Assembly: GCA_963799105.1 (NCBI GenBank)
Contig: CAWCVR010000010.1
Coordinates: 248,001-312,000, forward strand
Direction: 5' to 3'
DNA length: 64,000 bases
Origin: CAWCVR01 sp963799105
GTDB taxonomy: Bacteria > Acidobacteriota > Terriglobia > Bryobacterales > Bryobacteraceae
Part shown: in pieces, positions 27,237 through 36,226 of the stretch
How the letters are laid out: each line of letters begins with the position of its first letter
How positions within the stretch are numbered: the first letter of the stretch is position 1
The notes under the pieces: generated by a model
Database searches by the model: none
What the model was told of the DNA's origin: nothing
What the model saw: the letters and a program-made list of their open reading frames with translations, nothing else
Made by a program: the position numbers and the translations under genes

Positions 27237-27323
27237 ATGGCGTTTGTGGCGTGGGCAGTTCTCGGTCTGGCGGCCGGGTTCATAGGCAGCCAGCTTGTAA
27301 ACAGGAGAGGGAAGGGCATCCTG
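27237..27323 (+). pseudogene. 5' fragment of a GlsB/YeaQ/YmgE-family membrane protein
   Basis: From ATG 27237 about 28 codons read FVAWAVLGLAAGFIGSQLVN then RRGKGI, the first helix and turn of the small stress-related transglycosylase-associated family. The family normally continues with two more helices. Here the similarity stops at about 27320, where a methyltransferase fragment begins in another frame. A hydrophobic in-frame stretch upstream (from 27110) is open but not part of the family. I read it as truncated by a deletion or recombination. Confidence 0.6.
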
Positions 27324-27553
27324 CCTGGTTCCCCTCGGCCCTTCCCGAGTTCTTCGTCAAGCTGTTAACAGAGGAAGGCGACATGGTGATCGACCCGTTC
27401 GCGGGCTCGAACACGACCGGCGTGGTTGGCGAAGGCCTCAAGCGGCGCTGGATCGCGATGGAGCGGAAAGCCGAGTACCTGGAGGCCAGCAAGGTGCGGT
27501 TCGAGCGCTCTCCATCCGAGGTGCGGGCCGACCTTCAGTCCGAGCTGTTCTGA
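27314..27553 (+). pseudogene. 3' fragment of a DNA (adenine-N6 or cytosine-N4) methyltransferase
   Basis: About 79 codons encode the C-terminal end of a beta-class DNA methyltransferase. HPAWFPSALPEFFVKLL is followed by the AdoMet-binding motif VIDPFAGSNTTG and GLKRRWIAMERKAEYLEAS. The catalytic (D/N/S)PPY motif and the rest of the N-terminal part are missing. The fragment is joined at its 5' side to a truncated GlsB-like gene and ends in a normal stop. Without the catalytic motif it cannot be active. Confidence 0.75.
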
Positions 27554-27558
27554 GGCCG

Positions 27559-28308
27559 TCAGGAATCCCCGGGGACGCCGGAGAGCACGCGCAGCAGGTC
27601 CTTGAGCCGGCGGCGGCTGACTTCCAAACGCGCGCCGTTGGCCAGGACCACGTCGGCTACGCCGCCGGTGAGCGGCAGAACCTCGATCACGGCGTTCAGG
27701 CTGACGATGGCGGCGCGCGAGACGCGGAAGAAGCAGGCCGGGTCGAGACGCTCTTCCAGTTCGTTGAGGGTGGGATCCACCACGTAATCGCGCTCGCGCG
27801 TGTGCAGGCTGGTCAGCCGGTCCACGGAGGAGAAGTAGATGGCGTCCGCCAGCGGGATCACGCGGTAGCGGTCGCCGACGCGGGCCAGCAGGCGCAGATT
27901 GGCGGTGCGCACGGCTTGGAGGGCGCGGTCGATTCCGTTCGAGGCATCGGCGGAAGCGGACCCGCGCACGCGCTCGATGGCATGCGCCAGGCGGATGCGG
28001 TTCACCGGCTTCAACAGGTAGTCGACGGCGTGCAACTCGAAGGCGTCAACGGCGTATTGATCGAATGCCGTGCAGAAGACGATCTTGGGACGGGGGCTGG
28101 GCAAAGACGCCACCACCTCCAGGCCGCTGCAACCGGGCATCTGGATGTCCATCAGCACCAGGTCGGGGCGCAGCCCGGCGATGCGGGCGATGGCTTGCTC
28201 GCCATCGGCGGCCTCGCCCGCCACCTCGATATCGGGGATCAGCCCGAGCAGGTGGCGCAAACGCTCGCGGGCGGTCTGCTCGTCATCCACCACCAGAACG
28301 CGGATCAT
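27559..28308 (-). CDS. LytTR-family response regulator
   Basis: A 249-residue regulator: receiver domain with Asp8/Asp9, phospho-acceptor Asp54 in LVLMDIQMPG, Thr in FCTAFDQYAV and Lys in LLKPVNR. A LytTR DNA-binding domain follows (about residues 145-240) with RLLARVGDRYRVIPL and FFRVSRAAIVSLNAV. ATG 28308 overlaps the kinase stop (ATGA); a longer frame to 28752 only shadows the kinase gene. It forms a LytS/LytR-type pair with the upstream kinase. Confidence 0.93.
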   Translation of the reverse strand: MIRVLVVDDEQTARERLRHLLGLIPDIEVAGEAADGEQAIARIAGLRPDLVLMDIQMPGCSGLEVVASLPSPRPKIVFCTAFDQYAVDAFELHAVDYLLKPVNRIRLAHAIERVRGSASADASNGIDRALQAVRTANLRLLARVGDRYRVIPLADAIYFSSVDRLTSLHTRERDYVVDPTLNELEERLDPACFFRVSRAAIVSLNAVIEVLPLTGGVADVVLANGARLEVSRRRLKDLLRVLSGVPGDS

Positions 28309-30257
28309 GATGCGCGCACCGCCGTCCGGGGCATCTCGATGCCGACCACGGTCATGCCGAGCGCGGCGTCGCGCCCAATGGTGAGAGACGCGGCGTCGCC
28401 GAAGTGGCCGCGCAGGCGTTCGCGCACATTGCGCAACCCGTAGCCGCCGTCGCGCGACGGCGTGGCGGGTGTGGCGGCCGGGCGAAAGCCGGGACCGTTG
28501 TCGCGGACTTCGATGCGCAGCGTTTCGCCGGAAGCGGACGCCAGCACTTCCACGACGCCGGGAGTGCCGATGGCGCCGACGCCGTGGCGCGTCGCGTTCT
28601 CCACCAGCGTCTGCACCACCATGGCGGGGATGCGCGCGTTGCGGACATCCTCGCCGCACTCCATGCGGACCTGCAAGGAATCGCGGAAACGGGCCTGTTC
28701 GACGTCCAGGTAGGCGCGCACGGCTTCCATCTCGTCCTCCAGGCGAACCCACTCGCGTTCGGAGCCGCGCAGGGTGTAGCGGAAGACCTCGGCCAGTTGC
28801 TCGATGGTTCGCTCGGCGCGGTCGGGGTCGCGCGGGATCAGGCCGGCAATGGCGTTGAGGGCATTGAAGAGGAAGTGCGGATTCACCTGGGCGCGCAGGG
28901 CCTTCAGCTCGGAGCGGCTGGCGTTGAGTTGCAGTTCGCGCTCGCGCTGTTCGTCGAGGAAGCGCCGCTCGCGAAGCTGGAGATTATCGAGCAGGAACGA
29001 GAACGCTTCGGCGAGGGATGTGAGGAGGGCGATATCCTCGCTTAGGAAGCGCGGGCTCTGGGGACGCGGCCCGATGCGGATCTCGCCGGCCGGGACGCCA
29101 CGGAGAAGAACGGGGGCGCTGAGGGAAACCTCCGCGCCGGAACCGGCGGCCGCGTAGGGGCTGGTGGCGGGCGCGGAGGGGCCGGCGGCAGCCGCGCTGG
29201 GGCTGCTGGCAGCCGCGCCGGAACCGGCGGCAGGGGCGCGGAGAGCGAGCGGTATCTGAACTTCCGCCTGGAAGATTTCGCCGAGGCGCTCGGCCGCAAG
29301 AGACCGCAGTTCTTCGATGCCGGTGGCGCCCTGCAAGCCGGCGAGGAAATACCGGCTCGCCTGGGCCGGAGAATAACGGCGCCCGAGCCATTTCCGGTCG
29401 AGCCATGTGGACAGCTTGCGATAGCCCCAGGGGGCCACGAGCAGCATGGGCCAGACCGAAAGAGCCCAGAACAGCGTGGAGATCCAGCCGCTCATGTGGA
29501 GCGCCCAGATCCACGGCGTCACGAACGCCATGTAGAGCGTAATCAGGAGGAGCGAGAAAGAGCCGAAGGCGGCCTTCTTGAGGAGCACGTCGAAGAAGGT
29601 GAGCCGCTCGGTGTGCCAGGTGAGCAGGAAGACCAGGCAGAACGGGCAGGCGTCTTTGAGAGCCTCCGCCCAGTGGGCATCCGAGAAGCGCCAGACCTCC
29701 ACGATGCCCACCCAGGCACAGAGAAGGGTCACCATCCAGCGGCGCAGTTTGCGGTCGAGAGTCCACGGGGCGCGCGAGGAGTAGACCAGCCCAACGCCGC
29801 CCACTACAGCCAGTCCGATGGGAGGAAGCGTCACCCAGTTCTCGGATAGCGAGGTTCGGAACGTGCCCAGGTCATAGGCGATTGCAGCAATGGCGCCGGC
29901 GATCGACGCGGCCCAGGTGAGCGCCAGGAGCGCACCCCACAGGCGGCGATAGGCCACGTGCGCGCGCTCGTTGTGGTAGATGACCTGGAACACCAGCGGC
30001 GGAATCGACTGGCTGGCGATGCCACCGAGAATCAATAGAAGCGGAAACTGGCGGCGCAGGGTCACGCCGGTCCATTCCTCGACCAGGATGTCGAGGTACA
30101 GCGCGGCCCAGACGCCGAGCAGGACGGAGTAGGGATAGCCGCCCCAGCTTGTGCGCTGCCGGCGGCCGCGGCGCAGGCAGAGCGCCCACGCCAGAACCAG
30201 AGCAATGGCGCTGAAGCTGCGGATCAGAAGCAGCAAGAGTGGATAGTAAATGCCCAC
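28305..30257 (-). CDS. LytS-like sensor histidine kinase
   Basis: A 650-residue kinase with about eight N-terminal membrane helices (residues 5-290), a GAF-like cytosolic region, and His_kinase plus HATPase domains. The phospho-accepting His is in AQVNPHFLFNALNAI; the ATP site shows ENATRHGV and DNGPGF. The GAF-like region is split by a low-complexity Ala/Pro/Ser insert of about 45 residues (SGAAASSPSAAAAGPSAPA). The TonB-dependent receptor gene ends 3 bases upstream of its start, so the receptor, kinase and regulator may share a transcript. Confidence 0.9.
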   Translation of the reverse strand: MGIYYPLLLLLIRSFSAIALVLAWALCLRRGRRQRTSWGGYPYSVLLGVWAALYLDILVEEWTGVTLRRQFPLLLILGGIASQSIPPLVFQVIYHNERAHVAYRRLWGALLALTWAASIAGAIAAIAYDLGTFRTSLSENWVTLPPIGLAVVGGVGLVYSSRAPWTLDRKLRRWMVTLLCAWVGIVEVWRFSDAHWAEALKDACPFCLVFLLTWHTERLTFFDVLLKKAAFGSFSLLLITLYMAFVTPWIWALHMSGWISTLFWALSVWPMLLVAPWGYRKLSTWLDRKWLGRRYSPAQASRYFLAGLQGATGIEELRSLAAERLGEIFQAEVQIPLALRAPAAGSGAAASSPSAAAAGPSAPATSPYAAAGSGAEVSLSAPVLLRGVPAGEIRIGPRPQSPRFLSEDIALLTSLAEAFSFLLDNLQLRERRFLDEQRERELQLNASRSELKALRAQVNPHFLFNALNAIAGLIPRDPDRAERTIEQLAEVFRYTLRGSEREWVRLEDEMEAVRAYLDVEQARFRDSLQVRMECGEDVRNARIPAMVVQTLVENATRHGVGAIGTPGVVEVLASASGETLRIEVRDNGPGFRPAATPATPSRDGGYGLRNVRERLRGHFGDAASLTIGRDAALGMTVVGIEMPRTAVRAS

Positions 30258-30260
30258 GTC

Positions 30261-32525
30261 TCAGAACTCGACGGTCAAGCCCGCGAAGGGAAGGATCGGC
30301 AACATCTTATCGCATATCAGCCACGCCTGCCCGGTGGAGAAATCGTACTGGCCAATGCCGAAATACCGCCAGTTCCCATGGTCGAGAACGTTGTCGATCT
30401 CCCCGTATAGCGTGATGCGGGAGCGTTTGTAGTTATAGACCTTGGTCACACGGAAATCCAGCCTGCTGTAGGCGGGCACGCGCAATTGATTGCGCTGGGC
30501 GGAGAGCCGGATAACTTCCGGGTCCGAGGGGTCATCCTGGCCCAGGTGTCCCTGGAAGAATCCGACCACGGGGAAGTTACTCTCGTAGTGGAATTTCGAG
30601 CTCAGGTTCACGGTTCTGGTGACGCGATAGCTGGCGAAGGCGCTGACGGTGTGGCGCTGGTCGTAGTCGCCATCGAAGGAGAGGCCCGAGGCTGCGTCGC
30701 GGTAGCGGGCGTGGCCGTAGCTGTAGGACAACCAGCCGGACAAGCGGTTGGCGCTGACGCGCTGGAGGGAGAACTCGGCGCCGCGGGAATAGCCTCGTAC
30801 GGAATTGGCCAGCACGTTGCCGTAAGTGGGTCCGGTGGCGGCGCCGTTCACCAGACGCCACGCGGTTTCGACCGAGAAAGGCACCTGGCGGTCTTCGCGG
30901 TCGTACAACTCGGCCTTGAAGCGGACGCGTTCGCCGATGCGCCGCTCGAAGGCCACGGTGGAGTGGGTGGAACGCTGGGCAACCAGAGCGGGGTTGCGGA
31001 ACACTCCGAGCAACTGCGTCAGGTTGGGAAACTGCGCGTACTGGCCCCAGGCGGCGGTGATGCGGGTTTGCGGCGTGATGCGGAGAGCCGCGCCGGCGCG
31101 CGGCGACCAAACGTGCTGGCCGGTGAAGCTCAAGCGGTCGAAGCGGCCGCCGGCGTTGAGCGCCAGGCGCCCTCCGAAGGGGTTCCAGGCGTTCCGGATG
31201 TAGGCGCCGTAGCGCCAGTCGTGGGTCAGAAATTGCGCCAGGGGTTGGAACGCCTGCTGGGGCATCCAATCCACCACATCCCACTGGTAGTAGCTGGCGT
31301 AGTCCTGGCGGGTGCGGCGCGCCTCGGCGCCGATTTCCAGGGTGTCGTGGCGGCCGAGAGAGAGCGAAGTATCGTGCCGGGCCGCGAGTTCGCGGGCGTC
31401 CGAGCGTTCCAGCAGCACGACCTTCTGCAAGTCGGTGCGGTCGGTTTCGCGGGTGAAGTTGACGGCGGTGCGCAGCAGCGCGGAGGCGGAGGGCGTGTAC
31501 TGCCAGGCGGCCTGAACAACGTCTTCGCGGGTGACGCTGCGCTCTTTGACCTGCTGGGCGGTGTAGGTGCCCCCGGCGTTCATGGGGCCGTCGATGGCCA
31601 GCAGGCTGAGGCGATGGTGCGGCGCCGGATCCCAGGTAAGTTTCCCTTCGACATCGTAGAAGCCGAGCGACAGGCCCTTGTCATTCAGGCGGTTCAACAG
31701 ATATTCGAGATAGCTTTTGCGAAAGGCCACCAGCCAGGACGCCTTCTTCTTCCGGCCCAGCGGGCCTTCGAGAGTCAGAGACACTCCCATGAGATCGGCG
31801 TTCACGCGCGCGGAGACGGTGTCGCGGCCGGGCTCGCGAGTCTCGACGCTCAAGACCGCGGCGGAGGGGTCGCCGTACCTGGCCGGGAATGCGCCGGGCA
31901 GCAGAGTGACCGAGTCGATGATGTCGCCGTTCAGGATTGAGAGCGAGCCGAGGTCGGTGATCTGCTGGAGCTGGTGGAAGGGATCGCGCATCAGCACGCC
32001 GTCGAGGTAGAAGCCGATATTGTCGATGCCCGCGCCGCGGACGGCGAAGCTGGCGTAGTAGTCGTCGGCGGCGGCCACGCCGGGGAGGCTCTGCACGCTG
32101 CGGAGGGCGTCGGCGAACATGCCGGAGAGGTTCTTCAGGTCGGCGGATGCGAGGGCGTGCTCCGCGGGAGCGGTGGGCTCGACGGCGTCGAAGGGGCCGG
32201 CGGTGACGGTGATGTGCTCGCTACGCTTGAGGACGCCCTGGCCGAGCTCGATTTCGAGCTGCATGTCGGCGCCGGGCGGGACCTCGACGGCCTCTTTCAG
32301 GAGGCCATAGTTCACGGTGCTGACAAACAGCTCGACCGTGCCGGGCTGCACGCCGGGGAGTTCGAAGCGGCCGTCATCGCCGGTGGTGGCCTCGATATGC
32401 TGACTGCGAATGGAGACCAGGGCCTTGCCGAGCGGCTCGTGGGTTTTGGAATCCACGACGGCGCCGTGGATGGTGACAGCGTGGGCGGCGAGCGCGCCCA
32501 TCAGGAAGAGTGCCAGTTTGCCCAT
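30261..32525 (-). CDS. TonB-dependent outer-membrane receptor with carboxypeptidase-regulatory domain
   Basis: A 754-residue receptor from ATG 32525, where the signal MGKLALFLMGALAAHA starts; the frame extends 109 codons further upstream without receptor features. After the signal come a regulatory-like beta-sandwich (IHGAVVDSKTHEPLGKALV...), a plug (SLPGVAAADDYYASFAVRG) and a barrel ending in Phe (LPFAGLTVEF). Unlike the 1091-residue Oar-like protein near the left end it is of ordinary size. It is followed at once by a LytS-type kinase. Ligand unknown. Confidence 0.88.
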   Translation of the reverse strand: MGKLALFLMGALAAHAVTIHGAVVDSKTHEPLGKALVSIRSQHIEATTGDDGRFELPGVQPGTVELFVSTVNYGLLKEAVEVPPGADMQLEIELGQGVLKRSEHITVTAGPFDAVEPTAPAEHALASADLKNLSGMFADALRSVQSLPGVAAADDYYASFAVRGAGIDNIGFYLDGVLMRDPFHQLQQITDLGSLSILNGDIIDSVTLLPGAFPARYGDPSAAVLSVETREPGRDTVSARVNADLMGVSLTLEGPLGRKKKASWLVAFRKSYLEYLLNRLNDKGLSLGFYDVEGKLTWDPAPHHRLSLLAIDGPMNAGGTYTAQQVKERSVTREDVVQAAWQYTPSASALLRTAVNFTRETDRTDLQKVVLLERSDARELAARHDTSLSLGRHDTLEIGAEARRTRQDYASYYQWDVVDWMPQQAFQPLAQFLTHDWRYGAYIRNAWNPFGGRLALNAGGRFDRLSFTGQHVWSPRAGAALRITPQTRITAAWGQYAQFPNLTQLLGVFRNPALVAQRSTHSTVAFERRIGERVRFKAELYDREDRQVPFSVETAWRLVNGAATGPTYGNVLANSVRGYSRGAEFSLQRVSANRLSGWLSYSYGHARYRDAASGLSFDGDYDQRHTVSAFASYRVTRTVNLSSKFHYESNFPVVGFFQGHLGQDDPSDPEVIRLSAQRNQLRVPAYSRLDFRVTKVYNYKRSRITLYGEIDNVLDHGNWRYFGIGQYDFSTGQAWLICDKMLPILPFAGLTVEF

Positions 32526-32974
32526 CGAGGATCGAGTGTAGGGCGCACGCGCCAGTTTCGCCAACGGATATCGGAAGGCTGGCGGGCTGGGCGGATGAGT
32601 GGCGGGCGGCGGCGACTGGGCGGTGGCCGGCGCGCCCTGCGACCGGGCAGTTTGAGCTGCGCCTTCCAGATGCGCAGCAATTTGCTGGCTGACCTGCTGG
32701 TACCTGGTGGGGGCCGATTGCCGCATCTGCCGGAGCGCGCTCGGCAATTGGGCGAAGGGCAAAAACCTACCGGCGCCTGGCTGTAGCGCGGACGCCAGCG
32801 CGGCCCCTTCGGTTTCCCGGGCCTCGTCCGGCGTGGGCAGAAGCGTGCGCACGTTGGCGGCGAGCGCAGGGCCGCACTCAATCCACCGGCGCGCTGGATT
32901 CCGGGCACGAAGAAGCGGCCGCGGAAATCCTCGTCGCTTCCGCGGGACCCGTTCAGGGCGGCCACCACATCGAT
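32526..32974 (-). other. Upstream region with possible decayed coding sequence
   Basis: No intact gene. On the minus strand, protein-like text (SRGSDEDFRGRFFVPGIQRA) in one frame appears to continue in another (NVRTLLPTPDEARETEG...; LPSALRQMRQSAPTRYQQV). This suggests an old gene with a frameshift near 32890. No family is recognised. The promoter of the receptor gene should lie here but is not obvious. Confidence 0.3.
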
Positions 32975-33025
32975 GACAGGCACGAATTTCGCAAGGGCGG
33001 CGAAATTCAAGCCAGTCCCCTTTTT
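32975..33025 (+). repeat. Palindromic repeat (family B, copy 1)
   Basis: GACAGGCAC, then the hairpin GAATTTCGC-loop-GCGAAATTC, then CCAGTCCCCTTTTT. The left A-tract is missing in this copy. Two further copies lie at 33256-33366. Confidence 0.7.
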
Positions 33026-33027
33026 AC

Positions 33028-33105
33028 GGTGTTACGGGCAACCTCATGTCGGAGTTCTGGCCGGACGTGCAGCGCAGGTTCTTCCATAAGAAGCCGAAGG
33101 AGTAG
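33028..33105 (+). pseudogene. Short 3' remnant of an unidentified protein gene
   Basis: Immediately after repeat copy 1 a frame of 25 codons reads NLMSEFWPDVQRRFFHKKP and then stops. Its composition is like a real, charged and aromatic C-terminus, with no start codon before the repeat. I read it as the tail of a gene whose front was lost at the repeat boundary. Family not recognised. Confidence 0.3.
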
Positions 33106-33255
33106 CGCGGATTTCCGGCAGGGGACGAGCGGAAGTACAGGGACTGGGCGAGTCGTTTCCTGGATAGGATGGGGTGTTGTCCGGGATTTCCAGTGGAGAT
33201 TTCGATCCGGTTCGGTATGCCGCCGGCGCGCGGCTTCGGGCGCCTTGCGGGATGC

Positions 33256-33366
33256 AAAAAGGGGACAGGCACGAATTTCGCAAGGGCGGCGAAATTCAAG
33301 CCAGTCCCCTTTTTGCTGGCACGAATTTCGCAAGGGCGGAGAAATTCAAGCAGGCAGTCCCCTTCT
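33256..33366 (+). repeat. Two adjacent palindromic repeats (family B, copies 2 and 3)
   Basis: Copy 2 (33256-33314) is complete: AAAAAGGGGACAGGC, hairpin GAATTTCGC/GCGAAATTC and CCAGTCCCCTTTTT. Copy 3 (33316-33366) follows directly and ends at the stop codon of the GT-C gene. The outer A/G and C/T arms pair, so each copy is a hairpin inside a larger stem and may also serve as a terminator. Confidence 0.75.
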
Positions 33367-35168
33367 TACAGCTTGGGGAGGAAGAGCAGAAAGCGGCCGA
33401 TGACAACCGGCTCGCCGATGGGCGTGTAGAGCGCCAGTTTCCGCTGGTTGGCGAGGCAATCGAGGCAGAGCACGGCGCAGGGACGGGGCGGATGGGGCGG
33501 GTAGTAGCGCGCGGAAGCGTTGCGGACGCCGGTGTGAACGAAGCGGACGCGCGGGCGGGCGCGGAGAAGGAGGGCCTGGAACGGGTATTCGAGTTGGTTC
33601 TCGCTAATGTCGAGGCCGACGGTGCCGCAGGCGGAGCGGGCGGCGAGGTCGACGGCCAAGAGGTACGACGCGCGATTGTTCCACTGGCCCATGTCGTTGA
33701 AATAGGCGTCGGCGCGCGCGGCCACGAACAGGCTGTGGGGGCCGCGCAAGGGGCGGGTCCAGTTCTCGAAGAGCGGCAGGCGGGCATTGGCCAGGAGGAA
33801 CAGGCACACCGGGACGGCCAGCCAGGCGGGGCGCAGCGACTCGAGGAGCAGGCCGGCGAGCGGCGCGGCCAGGACGAACAGGGGAAGCTCCAGGCGGCCG
33901 AGGAACGGTTGCCACTTCAGATAGAAACAGAACAGCAGAAACGCGGCGGCCAGACCGGCGGCGTAGACGAGCCAGCGGCGGCGGCCGGGGAAAGCGGCGA
34001 AGGCGACGGCGGCGGCGAGCCACGCGAGGTGCCAGCGGTTGTTGGCGTTGGCTTCGTGGTTGGCGTTGCGCGGCGGGTCGTAGCGGCTCCATCGCCAGGT
34101 GGTGGCGGGGTCCTGGGGGTCGATGCCGAGGGCGGCGTGGGCGCGCAGGACGACATCGTAAACGGCCTGGTTCCACCGCGGGCTGCGCGCGCCGAGTTGC
34201 TCGGAGAGGTGGCGGAGGGCGTTCGAAACGGTGGGCTTCCAACCGGGGTGTTCGTTGCGCCAGCGGAAGAGGCCGTCGCCCTGGGCGGAATCGTAGCCCA
34301 GGGGCGAGCCGCTGAGCTGGGTGTTGCGGAGGTATTGCGGGCCGTTGACGAGGAGCACGGCGAAGGCGAACACGGCGAGCAACCGGGCGGCGGAGCGAAG
34401 ACGGAACCGGCCGGCGTCCTGGCGGCGAAGCCAGCAGCACAAGGCCAGAATCAGGGGCGGCGCGAAGAGGTAGGCGGTGGACTTGGTGGCGATGGCGAGC
34501 GCGAGCGAAAGGGCGGCGAAGAGCGAGTTGCGGCGCAGAAGGAAGTACGCCAGCGAGACCAGCCAGAGGGTGACGAGCCAATCGTTCTTGGCGCCGGAGG
34601 CTTGCAGAATGCCGGCTGGGAGCGTGGCGCAGAAGAGCGCGGCCATGGCCTGCCCGCGGGTCTTCAAACCGAGAGCGGCGGAGAGCGAAGAGACGCCGAT
34701 GATGGAGCCGAGGAACGCCAGGAAGGCCACGAGGTTGATGAAGCGGTCGCCGCCGGAGATGACATAGGTGTGGAGCATGAGGTACTCGGCGAGCGGCGGC
34801 AGGGTGATCTGGTTGAAGTAGGGGGTGGGAAAGAAGGCGACGCTGGCCGACTGCGCCCAGTAGACCACGCGGGGCATGTGGTAGGCCATGGCATCGGCGG
34901 AGTTGGGCGGGCTGAGGATGGCGGCGACACCCACGATGCAGGCGATGGCGAGGATGGCGGCGGCAATGGCGAGTTCCGGCGCCTTGAACGCCAGGCGCGG
35001 GACGGGCGGGCGGCGAATCCACAGGTAGGCAGCGGCGGCGGCGAGGAGCGCGATCCACGCGGCCAGCAGGGGGCCGCGGCGCAGAAGATGGAACGGGCTG
35101 AGTAGCTCGGTGAGGAGGGCTGCGGCGGTGCCGAACAGGATCAGCGCGCGGAGGAAGAGGTCACGCAT
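33366..35168 (-). CDS. GT-C-type membrane glycosyltransferase-like protein
   Basis: A polytopic inner-membrane protein of 600 residues with about eleven helices, resembling lipid-linked-sugar-dependent mannosyl/arabinosyl-type transferases of the ArnT/PMT class. A conserved-looking acidic motif follows the first long loop: NSADAMAYHMPRVVYWA, where GT-C enzymes carry their catalytic Asp. A soluble C-terminal part (about 130 residues) lies outside the membrane. ATG 35168 begins the first helix; a longer frame to 35315 is Pro-rich and unlikely. Acceptor and donor unknown. Confidence 0.7.
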   Translation of the reverse strand: MRDLFLRALILFGTAAALLTELLSPFHLLRRGPLLAAWIALLAAAAAYLWIRRPPVPRLAFKAPELAIAAAILAIACIVGVAAILSPPNSADAMAYHMPRVVYWAQSASVAFFPTPYFNQITLPPLAEYLMLHTYVISGGDRFINLVAFLAFLGSIIGVSSLSAALGLKTRGQAMAALFCATLPAGILQASGAKNDWLVTLWLVSLAYFLLRRNSLFAALSLALAIATKSTAYLFAPPLILALCCWLRRQDAGRFRLRSAARLLAVFAFAVLLVNGPQYLRNTQLSGSPLGYDSAQGDGLFRWRNEHPGWKPTVSNALRHLSEQLGARSPRWNQAVYDVVLRAHAALGIDPQDPATTWRWSRYDPPRNANHEANANNRWHLAWLAAAVAFAAFPGRRRWLVYAAGLAAAFLLFCFYLKWQPFLGRLELPLFVLAAPLAGLLLESLRPAWLAVPVCLFLLANARLPLFENWTRPLRGPHSLFVAARADAYFNDMGQWNNRASYLLAVDLAARSACGTVGLDISENQLEYPFQALLLRARPRVRFVHTGVRNASARYYPPHPPRPCAVLCLDCLANQRKLALYTPIGEPVVIGRFLLFLPKL

Positions 35169-35339
35169 GGGGAGCGGCGGACGGGCTGGTGCCATCGATT
35201 GTGCCGGCAGCTTTCGCATTCTTCCGGCCATGGTAACGTGCGGCGGATGTGGCTGGCGGCGGGGGGCGGGCACGGGGTTGAGGGGCGGGGCCGGCTTCCG
35301 GCGGGAGATTGGCAATCGGCCCGGACCGTTGTGCAGCCG

Positions 35340-35571
35340 CGGGAAGGCGGGTTACCAACCCGCCGCAGGTTGACAACCTGCCCCGCAGAGCAGCAGAGCC
35401 GCAACCCAACCGCACGGGATACTCCGGGCTGCCGGGGGCCAGATCGTCTCGCGCGCAGGCGAGCTCCGCTCGCCGGGCCGCGCCCAGAGGGCACCCACAA
35501 TCGGCCGCAGGCTGCCAGCCTGCCCCACATAAAACCGTTGCGGCGCGCGAAGAATTTGACACGTAGTAGTA
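35340..35571 (+). repeat. Composite palindromic repeat (family D, copy 1)
   Basis: Contains nested palindromes (GGCGGGTTACCAACCCGCC; GCAGGTTGACAACCTGC; GCGAGCTCCGCTCGC; GCAGGCTGCCAGCCTGC). From 35457 to 35571 it matches 39292-39407 almost base for base. It occupies the divergent gap before the first DsbA-like gene and leaves about 50 bases for that promoter. Confidence 0.75.
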
Positions 35572-35620
35572 CAACGGGGATTGGCATGCAAGTTGCCCGG
35601 GCCGAATGTAGAATAGAACC

Positions 35621-36226
35621 ATGAGGTTTCGTGCTCTGGCTCTAGTGGCATTGCTCCCCTGCCTGGGGGTTTCCGCGGATTGGGATCGGGCGAAGATTCA
35701 GGGTTCCACTTCGGCGCCGGTGGCGATCGAGGTGTACAGCAGCTTCGATTGCCCGCACTGCAGGATTCTGCACGAGGGAATGATGCAGCAGATCATCAAA
35801 GATCTCGTCTTGACCGGAAAGGCATTCGTAGTAAGCCGCGAGTTTCCGCTGAGCGGTGCGGGCCACCTGCACGCGCGAGAGGCGGCCAACCTGGCGACCG
35901 CGGCGGCGCGCATCTCCAAGTATCAGGCGGTGGCCGATGCCTTGTACAAGAATCAGGAGGCGTGGGAGGTAAGCGGGAAGGTCTGGGAGACGGTGGCGGG
36001 CGCGTTGACGCCGGCCGACCAGGCCAAGGTCAAGGCACTGGCGAACGACGCGGGCGTGCTGGCCGAGGTGCAGAGGGACTACGACCAGGGCGTCGCGAGC
36101 GGCATCAACCAGACGCCCACGCTGATGGTGATCCACCAGAAGGACGGCAAGCGATATCCATGGTCCGGGATCCCGAAGAGTTATGACATGTTCCGGGACT
36201 TCATCGCAATCGACCTGGCCAAGTAA
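35621..36226 (+). CDS. DsbA-like periplasmic thiol-disulfide oxidoreductase (CPHC)
   Basis: A 201-residue thioredoxin-fold protein with a Sec signal (MRFRALALVALLPCLGVSA). The active site is CPHC in FDCPHCRIL, the classical DsbA-type dithiol, and the cis-Pro loop is NQTPTLMVI. The helical insert and C-terminal helix fit the Thioredoxin_4 class. Its stop overlaps the possible ATG of the second DsbA-like gene by one base, and a MauE-like membrane gene follows. The trio looks like a periplasmic redox module. Confidence 0.85.
   Translation: MRFRALALVALLPCLGVSADWDRAKIQGSTSAPVAIEVYSSFDCPHCRILHEGMMQQIIKDLVLTGKAFVVSREFPLSGAGHLHAREAANLATAAARISKYQAVADALYKNQEAWEVSGKVWETVAGALTPADQAKVKALANDAGVLAEVQRDYDQGVASGINQTPTLMVIHQKDGKRYPWSGIPKSYDMFRDFIAIDLAK

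Noticed and set aside
17466..27553. Restriction-modification system formed by the nuclease and the methyltransferase
   Set aside because: They are 9 kb apart with many operons between, and the methyltransferase is a fragment without its catalytic motif.
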